From: Conexibacter woesei Iso977N
GTDB taxonomy: Bacteria > Actinomycetota > Thermoleophilia > Solirubrobacterales > Solirubrobacteraceae
Assembly (NCBI RefSeq): GCF_000424625.1
Contig: NZ_AUKG01000004.1
Location: 1 to 64,000, forward strand
Direction: 5' to 3'
DNA: 64,000 bases
The translations under genes and the position numbers were made by a program. Each line of letters begins with the position of its first letter. Position 1 is the first letter of the stretch. This document shows positions 23,563 to 32,445 of the stretch, piece after piece. The notes beneath the pieces were generated by a model, which worked only from the letters and a program-made list of their open reading frames with translations, had not been told where the DNA came from and did not search any database.

Positions 23563-24963
23563 ATGCGCCGTTTTGCTGCCGCCGCCGTCGCCGTCCTGAG
23601 CTGCGCGCTGCTCGTCGCCCCCGCGGGCGCGAGCGCCGCCTCGCGGGCGCCCAAGCTCGCGAAGATCCGCTGCGTGCCGGTCAGCGCCGCCTCGTGCAGG
23701 TCCGGCGCGGTGGCGGTCCGGATCGGCAAGCAGGTCCAGCTGTCGGGGACGCGCCTGCAGGCCGGGATGCGCGTGACGTTCCGCTGGTCGCTGGGCGCGA
23801 TCGCCACGAAGCTGCACCACGGCAGCGCCGGCTGGGTCGCGCGCGTGCCGCCGGGCGTCCGGCCGGGGACCGTCCAGGTCTACGCGCGGGACAGGGCCGC
23901 GCGGAAGTCCAACGTCCTCAAGATCACCGTGCTGGCCGACGTCAAGCCGGTCGTCAGGCCCGCGATCACCGGCCAGGGCACGCTGCCCGAGGTGTTCAAG
24001 GGCAACGGCATGTGGATCTGGCAGCTGGAGAGGTCCGAGGGCGGCAACGTCGACAAGATCGCCGCGCGGGCCGCGGCGGCCGGGATCTCGACCGTGTTCG
24101 TGAAGGCCGGCGACGGGACGACGGCGTGGGATCAGTTCTCACCGTTGTTGGTCGGCGCGCTGCACGCGCACGGGTTGAGGGCGTGCGCGTGGCAGTTCGT
24201 CTACGGGTCGTCTCCGAGCGGCGAGGCGGCGGTCGCCGCGCAGGCGGTCCAGGCGGGCGCGGACTGCTTCGTCATCGACGCCGAGACGCAGTACGAGGGG
24301 CGCTACAGGTCGGCGCAGACCTACATGAACGCGTTGCGCGCCGCGGTCGGCGCGTCGTACCCGATCGGGCTGACGTCGTTCCCGTACGTCGACTACCACC
24401 CCAACTTGCCCTACAGCGTGTTCCTCGCGCCGGGGACGGGTGCGCAGGCCAACCTGCCGCAGGCCTACTGGAAGGACATCGGCGGCAGCGTCGACACGAT
24501 CAGCGCGCACACGCTGGCGCACAACCGGATCTACCAGACGCCGATCGCGCCGCTGGGACAGACCTACGACAACCCGCCCGCCGGCGACCTCGCGCGCTTC
24601 CGCCAGCTGTGGGCGGCCTACGGCGCGCAGGGCCTGTCGTGGTGGTCGTGGCAGGCGACCGACAGCGCGCACTGGGCCGCGCTGGGCCAGCCCGCGCCCG
24701 CCGCCTCGGTCGAGCCGGACCCGGGCTGGCCGGCGCTGGGCAAGGGCGCCAGGGGCGACGAGGTGATCTGGCTGCAGGAGCACCTCAGCGCGTCGTATCC
24801 CACCGTGACCGTGACCGGGAGGTACGACGCCGCGACGATCGCCGCGGTGTCGGCGGTCCAGACCGCCAACGGGATCCCGCCCAACGCGACGACCGACTCG
24901 CCGACGTGGCAGGCGATCCTGAGGCTGCCGTTCACCGCGGTGGACTGGACGGCGACCGCGTAG
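23563..24963 (+). CDS. Secreted TIM-barrel glycosidase-like protein with peptidoglycan-binding domain
   Basis: A 466-residue exported protein. Signal peptide residues 1-26 end in ASAAS. Residues about 30-128 look like an immunoglobulin-type beta domain (VAVRIGKQVQLSGTRL, TVQVYARDRAARKSN). A TIM-barrel domain (about 145-375) contains GADCFVIDAETQYEGRY, whose Asp-x-Glu matches the catalytic pair of GH25 lysozyme-like hydrolases, and ends in LSWWSWQATDSAHW. The C-terminal domain (about 395-460, LGKGARGDEVIWLQEHLS) is a typical peptidoglycan-binding repeat. A role in wall turnover is inferred. The family assignment to GH25 is not certain. Confidence 0.78.
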   Translation: MRRFAAAAVAVLSCALLVAPAGASAASRAPKLAKIRCVPVSAASCRSGAVAVRIGKQVQLSGTRLQAGMRVTFRWSLGAIATKLHHGSAGWVARVPPGVRPGTVQVYARDRAARKSNVLKITVLADVKPVVRPAITGQGTLPEVFKGNGMWIWQLERSEGGNVDKIAARAAAAGISTVFVKAGDGTTAWDQFSPLLVGALHAHGLRACAWQFVYGSSPSGEAAVAAQAVQAGADCFVIDAETQYEGRYRSAQTYMNALRAAVGASYPIGLTSFPYVDYHPNLPYSVFLAPGTGAQANLPQAYWKDIGGSVDTISAHTLAHNRIYQTPIAPLGQTYDNPPAGDLARFRQLWAAYGAQGLSWWSWQATDSAHWAALGQPAPAASVEPDPGWPALGKGARGDEVIWLQEHLSASYPTVTVTGRYDAATIAAVSAVQTANGIPPNATTDSPTWQAILRLPFTAVDWTATA

Positions 24964-24996
24964 CGCCGGCCCGGGGCGATCGGGCAAGATGCGGTC

Positions 24997-25677
24997 ATGG
25001 CAACCGCGTCGCCGACCTACCGCTTCGTCATGGCCGTGAGCACGCCCGCCGTGAGGTGGTGGGGCCGGCTCGAGGTCGAGGGCCTCGAGCACCTGCCGCT
25101 GTCGGGGCCGACGCTGCTGGCCGGCAACCACGACAGCTACTGGGATCCGATCGCGATCGGGTTGGCCGGGCTGCCGCGGCGCCAGATCTGCGCGCTGGCG
25201 AAGTCGTCGCTGTGGAAGCCCGGGCTCGGGAAGATCCTCGACGGCATGGGCCAGATCCCGATCCAGCGCGGCAGGGGCGACGCCCACGCGATGGACCGCG
25301 CGATCGAGGAGCTGCGCGACGGCCGCTGCATCGGCGTCTTCCCGGAGGGCACGCGCTCGCTCGGCCGCCAGCTCCGCGCGCGCTCCGGCTTCGGCCGGCT
25401 GGCCGAGGCGGTCCCCGAGGCGCAGATCGTCTGCTGCACGGTGCAGGGCACGGTCGACATCCCGAAGTTCCCGAAGTCCCGCCCCCACGTCCGCGTCCGC
25501 TTCTTCCCGCCGCGCGACGGCCAGCGCATCGCCGGCGAGTCGACGACCGACCTCGGCGTCCGCCTCCTCACCGAGATCCGCGAGTCGGCGCCGATCCGCC
25601 AGGCGGGTCGGAAGCCGAGGCCGATCCCGCCGCTGCCCGAGGACAGGCGCGCCTCCGAGCCGGCGCCCTCCGCCTAG
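24997..25677 (+). CDS. 1-acylglycerol-3-phosphate acyltransferase (PlsC-like)
   Basis: A 226-residue membrane-associated acyltransferase of phospholipid synthesis. Motif I is NHDSYWD (H-x4-D, catalytic), motif III is VFPEGTRS (substrate phosphate), with QIPIQRGRGD between them. One N-terminal hydrophobic segment may anchor it. CAAGAT ends six bases before ATG 24997, so the message may be leaderless. Its stop shares the bases CTAG (25674-25677) with the stop of the convergent desaturase, so two lipid genes end on the same four bases. Confidence 0.87.
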   Translation: MATASPTYRFVMAVSTPAVRWWGRLEVEGLEHLPLSGPTLLAGNHDSYWDPIAIGLAGLPRRQICALAKSSLWKPGLGKILDGMGQIPIQRGRGDAHAMDRAIEELRDGRCIGVFPEGTRSLGRQLRARSGFGRLAEAVPEAQIVCCTVQGTVDIPKFPKSRPHVRVRFFPPRDGQRIAGESTTDLGVRLLTEIRESAPIRQAGRKPRPIPPLPEDRRASEPAPSA

Positions 25678-26573
25678 GCGGGGATCTTGGTGCGCTGCGG
25701 GGGCAGCGCCTTCTCGGCCTGGCGCTCGGGTGAGATCACGACGACGTCGTGGGCCAGGCCGACCTTCTGCAGGCCGGAGATGATCAGGGCCGACAGGTCG
25801 ATCTCGGTGCGCTTGAGGCCGTGCTTGGCCGAGCGCGGGAAGGCGTGGTGGTTGTGGTGCCAGGATTCGCCGAGCGAGGGCAGCGCCAGCCAGAACACGT
25901 TGGTCGAGCGGTCCTCGATGTCGAAGCGCCGCGTTCCGAAGTAATGGCAGACGCTGTTGACCGACCACGTCACGTGGTGGACGAGGAAGATCCGGACCAG
26001 GCCGCCCCAGATGTAGCCGCGCAGCGCGCCCTGCCAGGTGAAGCCGTGCAGCACGAAGCCGAGCAGCGTCGGGATCAGCAGCGACATCAGCACGTACAGC
26101 GGGAAGCGCCGGCCCATCCGCTTCATCTTGGGGTCCTCGTAGAGGTCCCTGGCGTACTTCTTCCAGTCCGCCTGCCCCTGCGTCTCCAGCAGCCAGCCGG
26201 TGTGCGCGTGCCAGAGCCCGCTCAGGCCGGAGCCGTGGCCGACGTGCGGCGAGTGGGGATCGCCCTCGACGTCGGTGTGCGCGTGGTGCTTGCGGTGGTC
26301 GGCGACCCAGTCCAGGACGCTGCCCTGGACGCTCAGCTGGCCGAGCCCGGCGAACGTGCGCTCGAGCCACGGGTCGACCCGGAACGACCGGTGCGTCAGC
26401 AGCCGGTGGAAGCCCACCGTCACGCCCATCGCCGTCGCCAGGTACATCACCGCGAGGATCGCGAGGTCGATCCCGTCGACCCACGAGCTCCACAGCAGCA
26501 CGATCGCGATGAGGACGCCCGCGAACGGGACGACGACACCTGCGAGGTTGGCAGCCCGCTCCGTTCTGCTCAT
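25674..26573 (-). CDS. Acyl-CoA (stearoyl-type delta-9) fatty acid desaturase
   Basis: A 299-residue integral-membrane di-iron desaturase. The three histidine boxes are HRLLTHRSF (HxxxxH), HRKHHAHTD (HxxHH) and HHNHHAF (HxxHH) with the canonical spacing, and four hydrophobic segments flank them. It would introduce a double bond into acyl chains, which fits the adjacent acyltransferase gene and a role in membrane fluidity. ATG 26573 was chosen since the upstream extension is unrelated to the family and starts in the intergenic region. No strong ribosome binding site is seen. Confidence 0.88.
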   Translation of the reverse strand: MSRTERAANLAGVVVPFAGVLIAIVLLWSSWVDGIDLAILAVMYLATAMGVTVGFHRLLTHRSFRVDPWLERTFAGLGQLSVQGSVLDWVADHRKHHAHTDVEGDPHSPHVGHGSGLSGLWHAHTGWLLETQGQADWKKYARDLYEDPKMKRMGRRFPLYVLMSLLIPTLLGFVLHGFTWQGALRGYIWGGLVRIFLVHHVTWSVNSVCHYFGTRRFDIEDRSTNVFWLALPSLGESWHHNHHAFPRSAKHGLKRTEIDLSALIISGLQKVGLAHDVVVISPERQAEKALPPQRTKIPA

Positions 26574-26726
26574 GCTTTGCAGGTTGTCGCCAACGCGGCG
26601 CTTGTTCTTGTGCCGGTTGGCTTGAAGAACCGTCGTGAATCTGTAGCCTCGGCACAAACGTGCTCATGCGCACGTCAGCGTGCGACCGTCGCGCCGCAGG
26701 CGCGTGCACGCTAGAACAAGGGGCAC
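26574..26726. other. 153-bp divergent intergenic region with nested inverted repeats
   Basis: The gap between the desaturase and the penicillin-binding protein contains alternative 6-bp hairpins: ACGTGC (26658-26663) with GCACGT (26670-26675), and CGCACG (26669-26674) with CGTGCG (26679-26684). They share bases and so cannot form together. TAGAAC at 26712-26717 is a possible -10 for the downstream gene. No gene is seen here. Confidence 0.35.
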
Positions 26727-28394
26727 GTGTCCCGACGCCGTCGCCGCCGACGCTCCATGTTCGCCTCGGCCCCGCCGCGGCGGAGCGCCGGCGTGCCCTG
26801 GCTGGAGCCGGGCCACCGCGCGGGCGGCGGTGGCTACGGCGGCGGCCGCGGGCACGGCCGACGGCGGCGCAGCCCGCTCGTCTACCTCGTCCCGCTGATC
26901 CTGATCGTCGCTGCGGCGGGCGTCGTCGTCGCGGTCGTCCACCACAACCGCGAGGTCGACCGCCAGCGCGACCGGGCCGCGAAGTTCGTCAAGGCCTACG
27001 CCGCACGGGATGCAACGCAGATGTACGACGCGCTCGACAGCGCGTCGCAGAGGAGGTACCCGCGGGCCGCGTTCGACTCCGAGCTCAAGCGCGCCGACAG
27101 GGCCGCCGACGTCGAGGCGCGCAGGGTCGGCAGGTCGAGCGACCCCAAGGGCGGCGTCGTGACCGTCCCGGTCACCGTCACCTCCAGGACGTTCCCGACG
27201 ATGCACGGGCAGCTCACCTTGAAGGTGTCGGGCGACGGCGTCGTCTGGGATCCGACGATGCGCCTGCCCGGCCTGCGCAGGGGCGAGTCGCCGAGGCGCC
27301 GGACGCTGACCGCCGCCCACCAGGCCACGGTCCTCAACCGCCAGGGCCAGGACCTGTCGCTGGACCCCGTCCTCAACATCTTCACCAAGGGCCTCAGGCA
27401 GCGCTACCACGACCGCCTCGCCGGGACCGACGGCGCCGAGCTGCTCTACGGCAGGCGCAAGGTCGCCAAGGTCAGCGCCCACGCCGGCAGGTCGGTGCAC
27501 TCGACCCTCCGCCCCGGCCTGCAGCGCGCGGCGACCGAGGCGCTCGGGTCCAAGCTCGGCGGCGTCGCGGTGATCAAGCCGAAGACCGGCGACGTCCTCG
27601 CGCTCGCCGGCATCGCGGTCTCCGCGCCCCAGCCGCCCGGCTCCACGTTCAAGATCATCACCTTGAGCGCCGCGCTGGCCGACGGCAAGGCCACGCCGGC
27701 CTCGTCCTATCCCGTCCGAACCTTCGCGACGCTCTCCGGCGTCAAGCTCGCCAACGCCTCCGGCGAGCAGTGCGGCGGCTCGCTGGCCAAGTCGTTCGCG
27801 GACTCCTGCAACTCGGTCTTCGCGCCGCTCGGCGTCGCGGTCGGCGGCAGGAGGCTCGTCCAGCGCGCCGAGGCCTTCGGCTTCAACGAGACGCCCCGGG
27901 TCCCGGTCGCCAAGGCCAACACCATCAAGAAGGACCTGCCCGACGCCATCAACATCGGCAGCGCCGCGATCGGCCAGAACACCGACCTCGCGACGCCGCT
28001 CGGGATGGCCTCGGTCGGCGCGACGATCGGCAACCACGGCGTGCGCGCCAAGCCGCGCGCGGTCACCGAGGACCCGGTCATCAAGAACAGGGCGGTGTCG
28101 GCCAAGGTCGCCGGCCAGGTCCGCGACATGATGATCGGCGTCGTCCAGGGCGGCACCGGCACCTCCGCGCAGATCCCCGGCGTCACGGTCGCGGGCAAGA
28201 CCGGCACCGCCGAGCTGCGCTTCACCGGCAACGGCAGCAGCGACCCGTCGAACACCGACGCCTGGTTCGTCGCCTTCGCCCCCGCGAACGACCCGAAGGT
28301 CGCCGTCGGCGTGATGCTCGTCGGCGCCGGCGCCGGCGGCAAGGCCGCCGCGCCGATCGCCAAGAAGGTCCTGCAGGCCGCGCTCGCCGGCTAG
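26727..28394 (+). CDS. Penicillin-binding protein, class B-like transpeptidase
   Basis: A 555-residue cell-wall transpeptidase. A basic cytoplasmic N-terminus (9 Arg in the first 10 residues) precedes one membrane anchor (about 50-72). Residues about 85-150 form an NTF2-like MecA_N-type domain, followed by a pedestal region and the penicillin-binding domain with SxxK at Ser306 (PPGSTFKI), SxN at Ser360 (DSCNSVF) and KTG at Lys491 (VAGKTGTAE). All catalytic residues are present. It lacks a transglycosylase domain, so it is a monofunctional cross-linker. GTG 26727 is preceded by AAGGGG. From memory this resembles the PbpA-type proteins of actinobacteria; no division or shape genes are nearby. 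Confidence 0.87.
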   Translation: MSRRRRRRRSMFASAPPRRSAGVPWLEPGHRAGGGGYGGGRGHGRRRRSPLVYLVPLILIVAAAGVVVAVVHHNREVDRQRDRAAKFVKAYAARDATQMYDALDSASQRRYPRAAFDSELKRADRAADVEARRVGRSSDPKGGVVTVPVTVTSRTFPTMHGQLTLKVSGDGVVWDPTMRLPGLRRGESPRRRTLTAAHQATVLNRQGQDLSLDPVLNIFTKGLRQRYHDRLAGTDGAELLYGRRKVAKVSAHAGRSVHSTLRPGLQRAATEALGSKLGGVAVIKPKTGDVLALAGIAVSAPQPPGSTFKIITLSAALADGKATPASSYPVRTFATLSGVKLANASGEQCGGSLAKSFADSCNSVFAPLGVAVGGRRLVQRAEAFGFNETPRVPVAKANTIKKDLPDAINIGSAAIGQNTDLATPLGMASVGATIGNHGVRAKPRAVTEDPVIKNRAVSAKVAGQVRDMMIGVVQGGTGTSAQIPGVTVAGKTGTAELRFTGNGSSDPSNTDAWFVAFAPANDPKVAVGVMLVGAGAGGKAAAPIAKKVLQAALAG

Positions 28395-28408
28395 CTTCCG
28401 GCTGAAAG

Positions 28409-28438
28409 TTGTACGCGCCGGTACTAGCGCCGTAGGAT
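28409..28438 (+). promoter_or_regulatory. Promoter for a leaderless message
   Basis: TTGTAC (28409-28414), an 18-bp spacer and TAGGAT (28433-28438) precede ATG 28445 by exactly six bases. No Shine-Dalgarno sequence is present. Confidence 0.55.
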
Positions 28439-28444
28439 CGCGCG

Positions 28445-29584
28445 ATGTCCCGCCGCTTCCCGCTGCTCGCGGTCCTCACCGCCGCCGCAGCCACTGCCGC
28501 CGTCGCCGCCCCCGGCGCCGCGTCCGCCTCGACCACCTGGCTCTGCAAGCCCGGGCTCGCGTCCAACCCGTGCACGCCCGGCCTCGCCACCACCACGATC
28601 TCGCCCACCGGTCAGACCCTCGGAAGGGTCACGCCGAAGGCGACCAGGAACCCCAAGATCGACTGCTTCTACGTCTACCCGACGGTCAGCAACCAGTCCG
28701 GCCCGCAGGCCACCAAGAGGATCGACCCCGAGGAGCGCTCGATCGCCCTCTACCAGGCCGCCCGCTACTCCAGCGCCTGCCGCGTCTACGCGCCGATGTA
28801 CCGCCAGGTCACGATCGCCGGCCTGCTGAAGCCGTCCTCGGTCACCAACAGGATGCGCACCACCGGCTACGCCGACGTCCGCGCCGCGTGGCTGGACTAC
28901 CTCAACCACGACAACAAGGGTCGCGGCGTCGTCTTCATCGGCCACTCGCAGGGCTCGTTCGTCCTGCGCCAGCTGATCGCGCAGGAGGTCGACAGGAAGG
29001 CCGCGGTCCGCAAGCGCCTGGTCTCGGCGATCCTGCTCGGCGGCAACGTCCTGGTCAAGAAGGGCTCCGACCACGGCGGCGACTTCCAGAACATCAAGGC
29101 CTGCCACTCCGCCACCCAGCTGCGCTGCGTGATCGCGTTCTCGACCTTCGGCGACACGCCGCCGGCCAGGGCGGTCTTCGGCCGGCCGGACGCCAACGTG
29201 ACCGTCGTCGGCGGCAGGCCGGTCAAGAACACCGAGGTGCTCTGCACCAACCCGGCCGCGCTCGGCGGCGGCAGCGCGCCGCTGACCTCGATCTTCCCGA
29301 GCGCGCCGTTCGCCCCCGGCACCGCGATCGGGATCGAGACCACGCAGGTCGGCCTGCCCCAGCCCGCGGTCGGCACGCCGTGGATCGAGGCCCAGGCCTA
29401 CACGGGCGAGTGCTCGAGCGCCGGCGGCGCCGACGTCCTGAAGATCACCGGCGAGACCGGCGCGCCGGTCCTCAAGGCGCTCCCGGACGCGACCTGGGGC
29501 CTGCACCTCGTCGACGCGAACATCGCGCTCGGCGACCTCGTCACGGACGTCCAGTCCCAGGCCAAGCAGTTCACCGCCCACTGA
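28445..29584 (+). CDS. Secreted alpha/beta hydrolase of the DUF3089 type
   Basis: A 379-residue exported protein with a signal peptide (1-28, ending ASAS). The sequence KIDCFYVYPTVS near residue 75 and VFIGHSQGSFVLRQLIAQEV with nucleophile Ser168 match the DUF3089 family of alpha/beta hydrolases, found widely in actinobacteria. The later histidine region is TWGLHLVDANIALGDLV near the end, as in the family. Several cysteine pairs suggest an oxidised extracytoplasmic protein. The substrate is unknown. Its end lies 13 bp from the convergent YbhN-type gene. Confidence 0.82.
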   Translation: MSRRFPLLAVLTAAAATAAVAAPGAASASTTWLCKPGLASNPCTPGLATTTISPTGQTLGRVTPKATRNPKIDCFYVYPTVSNQSGPQATKRIDPEERSIALYQAARYSSACRVYAPMYRQVTIAGLLKPSSVTNRMRTTGYADVRAAWLDYLNHDNKGRGVVFIGHSQGSFVLRQLIAQEVDRKAAVRKRLVSAILLGGNVLVKKGSDHGGDFQNIKACHSATQLRCVIAFSTFGDTPPARAVFGRPDANVTVVGGRPVKNTEVLCTNPAALGGGSAPLTSIFPSAPFAPGTAIGIETTQVGLPQPAVGTPWIEAQAYTGECSSAGGADVLKITGETGAPVLKALPDATWGLHLVDANIALGDLVTDVQSQAKQFTAH

Positions 29585-29597
29585 GCAAGGACGACAA

Positions 29598-30674
29598 CTA
29601 GCGGCGCGGCGGGCGCTCCGGACCGAGCACGATCGGCTCGTGGAGCGTCGGCCGCAGCCGCAGGAACGCCAGCGTCCCGAGCAGCGTCGGGATCCACAGC
29701 ACGATCGCGTGATAGACGAGCACGGCCGCGGCGGCGCTCGCGGGATCCGCGCCGTAGAGCACCAGCGCGCCGGTCAGCCCGCCGTCCAGCGCGCCGATCC
29801 CGCCCGGCACCGGCAGCACGTTGCCGAGGTAGCCGATCAGGAACGCCAGCGTCAGCGCGCCGACCGGCGGCGCGTTGCCGAACGCCCGGAACGACACCCA
29901 CAACATCGCGATGTCGAACCACAGGTAGCCGACCGCGCCGAGCATCCGCCACGACGGGTGCTTGACGTGGTCCTTGGCGTCCTCGACCACGCGGCCGGTG
30001 GTGTGCAGCCAGCGCACGAAGCGCCCGGAGTCCTCGACCAGGATGAAGCGCGCCGCGACCGACGGCACGACCCAGAACAGCCCGATCCCGCCGGTCGCGA
30101 CCAGCCCGGGCAACAACCCCAACAAGATGTGATGCGGCGCGTGCAGCAACCCGATGCCGACCAGCAGCCCAGCCAGCGCCAGCGTCGCCGCGTTGATCCC
30201 GCTCGTCAGCAGGAACAGCACCGCGCTGCGCTCCATGAAGCGCCGGACCGACCCGCCCTTGGCCTTCGCCACCCACGCGCCGACCGCGATCCCGCCCGCG
30301 CCGCCGACGGGCAGCACCGCGCCGAAGGCCATCTCCGACAGCGCGACGCGGATCGCCAGCAGCTGCGGGATCCGGTAGAAGACCATGCGGAACGCGAGCA
30401 CGTAGCCGACGCACGACAGGATCTCCAGCGTCACGGCCAGCGCGATCCACCACGGGTTGACGTCGGCGATCTTGTCGGCGACGTCGCGCAGCCCCGGCAC
30501 CGCGAGCAGCAGCGCGCCGACCAGGATCACCAGGACGACGAGCGAGATGATGCCGTTGCGCAGCCGCTTGCCCTCGTCCTGCGCGGCGTCGGCGCGGCGG
30601 CCCTCGTACTCCTCGGCGTCCGTCACACCGGCAACCGGCGCATCGCGTTGGGTGTCGTGCAACGGTGTGCTCAT
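29598..30674 (-). CDS. YbhN/UPF0104-type membrane protein (flippase-like domain)
   Basis: A 358-residue polytopic protein of the lysylphosphatidylglycerol-synthetase transmembrane (UPF0104) class. A charged 37-residue N-terminus leads to about eight membrane segments. The family signature is present in FLIGYLGNVLPVPGGIGALDGGLTGALVLYG, where the PxPGGxGxxE/D loop is conserved with Asp in place of the more usual Glu. No catalytic synthetase domain follows, so a lipid transport or flippase role is likely but not established. Its ATG lies inside the sequence CATG that also holds the ATG of the divergent hydrolase gene. Confidence 0.83.
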   Translation of the reverse strand: MSTPLHDTQRDAPVAGVTDAEEYEGRRADAAQDEGKRLRNGIISLVVLVILVGALLLAVPGLRDVADKIADVNPWWIALAVTLEILSCVGYVLAFRMVFYRIPQLLAIRVALSEMAFGAVLPVGGAGGIAVGAWVAKAKGGSVRRFMERSAVLFLLTSGINAATLALAGLLVGIGLLHAPHHILLGLLPGLVATGGIGLFWVVPSVAARFILVEDSGRFVRWLHTTGRVVEDAKDHVKHPSWRMLGAVGYLWFDIAMLWVSFRAFGNAPPVGALTLAFLIGYLGNVLPVPGGIGALDGGLTGALVLYGADPASAAAAVLVYHAIVLWIPTLLGTLAFLRLRPTLHEPIVLGPERPPRR

Positions 30675-32445
30675 GCGGACGGGTCTGGGGAGGCTTCTGT
30701 CGATCGCGATGCTGGGCGCGGTGGTGCTGCCCGCGGCCGCTCACGCGCAAGCGCCTGCGGCTGGACCGCCACCCAGCGTACGGACTCTGCACTTCGACAC
30801 GCTGGTCGGTCCCACGAACGACACGCACTGCGACGTCGTCGGCGATCTCTACACGCCGGCCGGCGTCGACGCCCAGCACCCCGCGCCGGCGGTCCTGACG
30901 ACCAACGGCTTCGGCGGCTCCAAGGACGACCAGTCCGGGATGGCGACCGCGCTGGCGCAGCGCGGGTACGTCGTGCTGTCGTACTCGGGCCTCGGCTTCG
31001 GCGGCAGCGGCTGCAAGATCGAGCTCGACGATCCCGACTGGGACGGCAAGGCCGCGTCGCAGCTCGTGTCGTTCCTCGGCGGGACCAAGGCGGCGACCGA
31101 CGGCACCACGCTGGACGACGTCGTCCTCGACGGCCCCGGCGACCCGCGCGTCGGGATGCTCGGCGGCTCCTACGGCGGCGAGATCCAGTTCTCGGTCGCC
31201 GGCCAGGACAGGCGCGTGGACACGATCGTCCCGATCATCACGTGGAACGACCTGGCCTACTCCCTGACGCCCAACAACACCGACCTGACGAGCGGCGTGA
31301 CGTCCTCGACGCCGGGCGTCGCGAAGTACCAGTGGGCGGCGCTGTTCACGGCGGTCGGCATCGCCGACGGGCTGCAGAACTACGGCGTGGATCCCAACCG
31401 CCTGCTGACCACGTGCCCCAACTTCGACGCGCGCGTCTGCCCCGGCGTCCTGCGCGCGGCGACGACCGGCCGGCCGGACGCGACGACGCTCCAGCTCCTG
31501 CGCCACGCGTCGGTCAGCACCTACATGAAGTCGATCAAGATCCCCACCTTGCTCCTGCAGGGCGAGGGCGACACGTTGTTCAACCTCAACGAGTCGGTCG
31601 CCACCTACAGGGCGCTGCGGCAGCAGGGCACGCCGGTCAAGCTCGTCTGGCAGTCCTGGGGCCACTCGCAGTCGACGCCCGCGCCCGGTGAGCTGGGCGA
31701 CGGCGACGGCGGCTACGAGCCCGACGACGCCGACGGCAACCCGACCTACGAGGGTGAGCTGGTCACGCAGTGGCTGGGGCACTACCTCAGGGGCGAGGGC
31801 GCGGCGCCGAGCATGGACTTCAACTACTTCCGCGACTGGGTCAGGTACGACGGGATCGCGACGCCGGCGTACGGCAGCGCGCCGTCGTACCCGGCGGGCG
31901 CCGACCGCAGGTGGATGCTGAGCGGCACCGACACGTTGGTCACCACGAAGAACGACGTCTCCCCCGGCAGCGCGTCGTTCCTGACGCCGCCGGCCGGCGC
32001 GCCGACCAGCGTCACCGAGATCAGCGCGCTGTCGCAGGACGTGCCGCTGTTCGACGCGCCCGGGACCTACGCGCAGTACACGAGCGCGCCGCTGACGGGC
32101 GACACCGACGTCGTCGGGACGCCCACGGTCACGCTGAACGTCAGGACCGCGCTCGGCCTCAACCAGTCGCCGACGCTGTTCCTGAAGGTCCAGGACGTCG
32201 CGCCCGACGGAACCGTCACGCAGCCCGGCCGCCTCGTCGCGCCGATCCGCCCGGCGTCGCTGACCTACGCGCTCAGCGTGACGATGCCCGCGTTCGTGCA
32301 CCGCTTCGCCGCCGGCCACCGGATCCGCCTGGTGGTGGCCGGCAGCGACGCGGCCTACCGCGGCAGCCCGGCGCCGGCGGCGGTGACGATCGCCACCAGC
32401 CAGTCCGGCCCCGGGCTGCTCACCCTCCCGGTCGTGAGCGGCTAG
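30673..32445 (+). CDS. Secreted CocE/NonD (X-Pro dipeptidyl peptidase S15-like) hydrolase
   Basis: A 590-residue exported serine hydrolase. Signal peptide residues 1-25 end AAAHA. The alpha/beta hydrolase core (residues about 45-380) carries the nucleophile Ser166 in MLGGSYGGEIQF, TLLLQGEGDTLFNLNES (acid) and WQSWGHSQSTP (histidine), and a C-terminal jelly-roll domain (about 420-590) is typical of the S15/CocE family of peptidases and esterases. ATG 30673 was kept because it gives a complete signal peptide. It overlaps the divergent YbhN-type start by 2 bp. Its stop shares CTAG with the next, convergent lipase gene. Confidence 0.83.
   Translation: MRTGLGRLLSIAMLGAVVLPAAAHAQAPAAGPPPSVRTLHFDTLVGPTNDTHCDVVGDLYTPAGVDAQHPAPAVLTTNGFGGSKDDQSGMATALAQRGYVVLSYSGLGFGGSGCKIELDDPDWDGKAASQLVSFLGGTKAATDGTTLDDVVLDGPGDPRVGMLGGSYGGEIQFSVAGQDRRVDTIVPIITWNDLAYSLTPNNTDLTSGVTSSTPGVAKYQWAALFTAVGIADGLQNYGVDPNRLLTTCPNFDARVCPGVLRAATTGRPDATTLQLLRHASVSTYMKSIKIPTLLLQGEGDTLFNLNESVATYRALRQQGTPVKLVWQSWGHSQSTPAPGELGDGDGGYEPDDADGNPTYEGELVTQWLGHYLRGEGAAPSMDFNYFRDWVRYDGIATPAYGSAPSYPAGADRRWMLSGTDTLVTTKNDVSPGSASFLTPPAGAPTSVTEISALSQDVPLFDAPGTYAQYTSAPLTGDTDVVGTPTVTLNVRTALGLNQSPTLFLKVQDVAPDGTVTQPGRLVAPIRPASLTYALSVTMPAFVHRFAAGHRIRLVVAGSDAAYRGSPAPAAVTIATSQSGPGLLTLPVVSG

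Noticed and set aside
24139-26709. 856-codon minus-strand open frame over the lysozyme-like, plsC and desaturase genes
   Set aside because: It ignores clear genes on both strands and has Arg/Pro/Gly-rich content with no domain.
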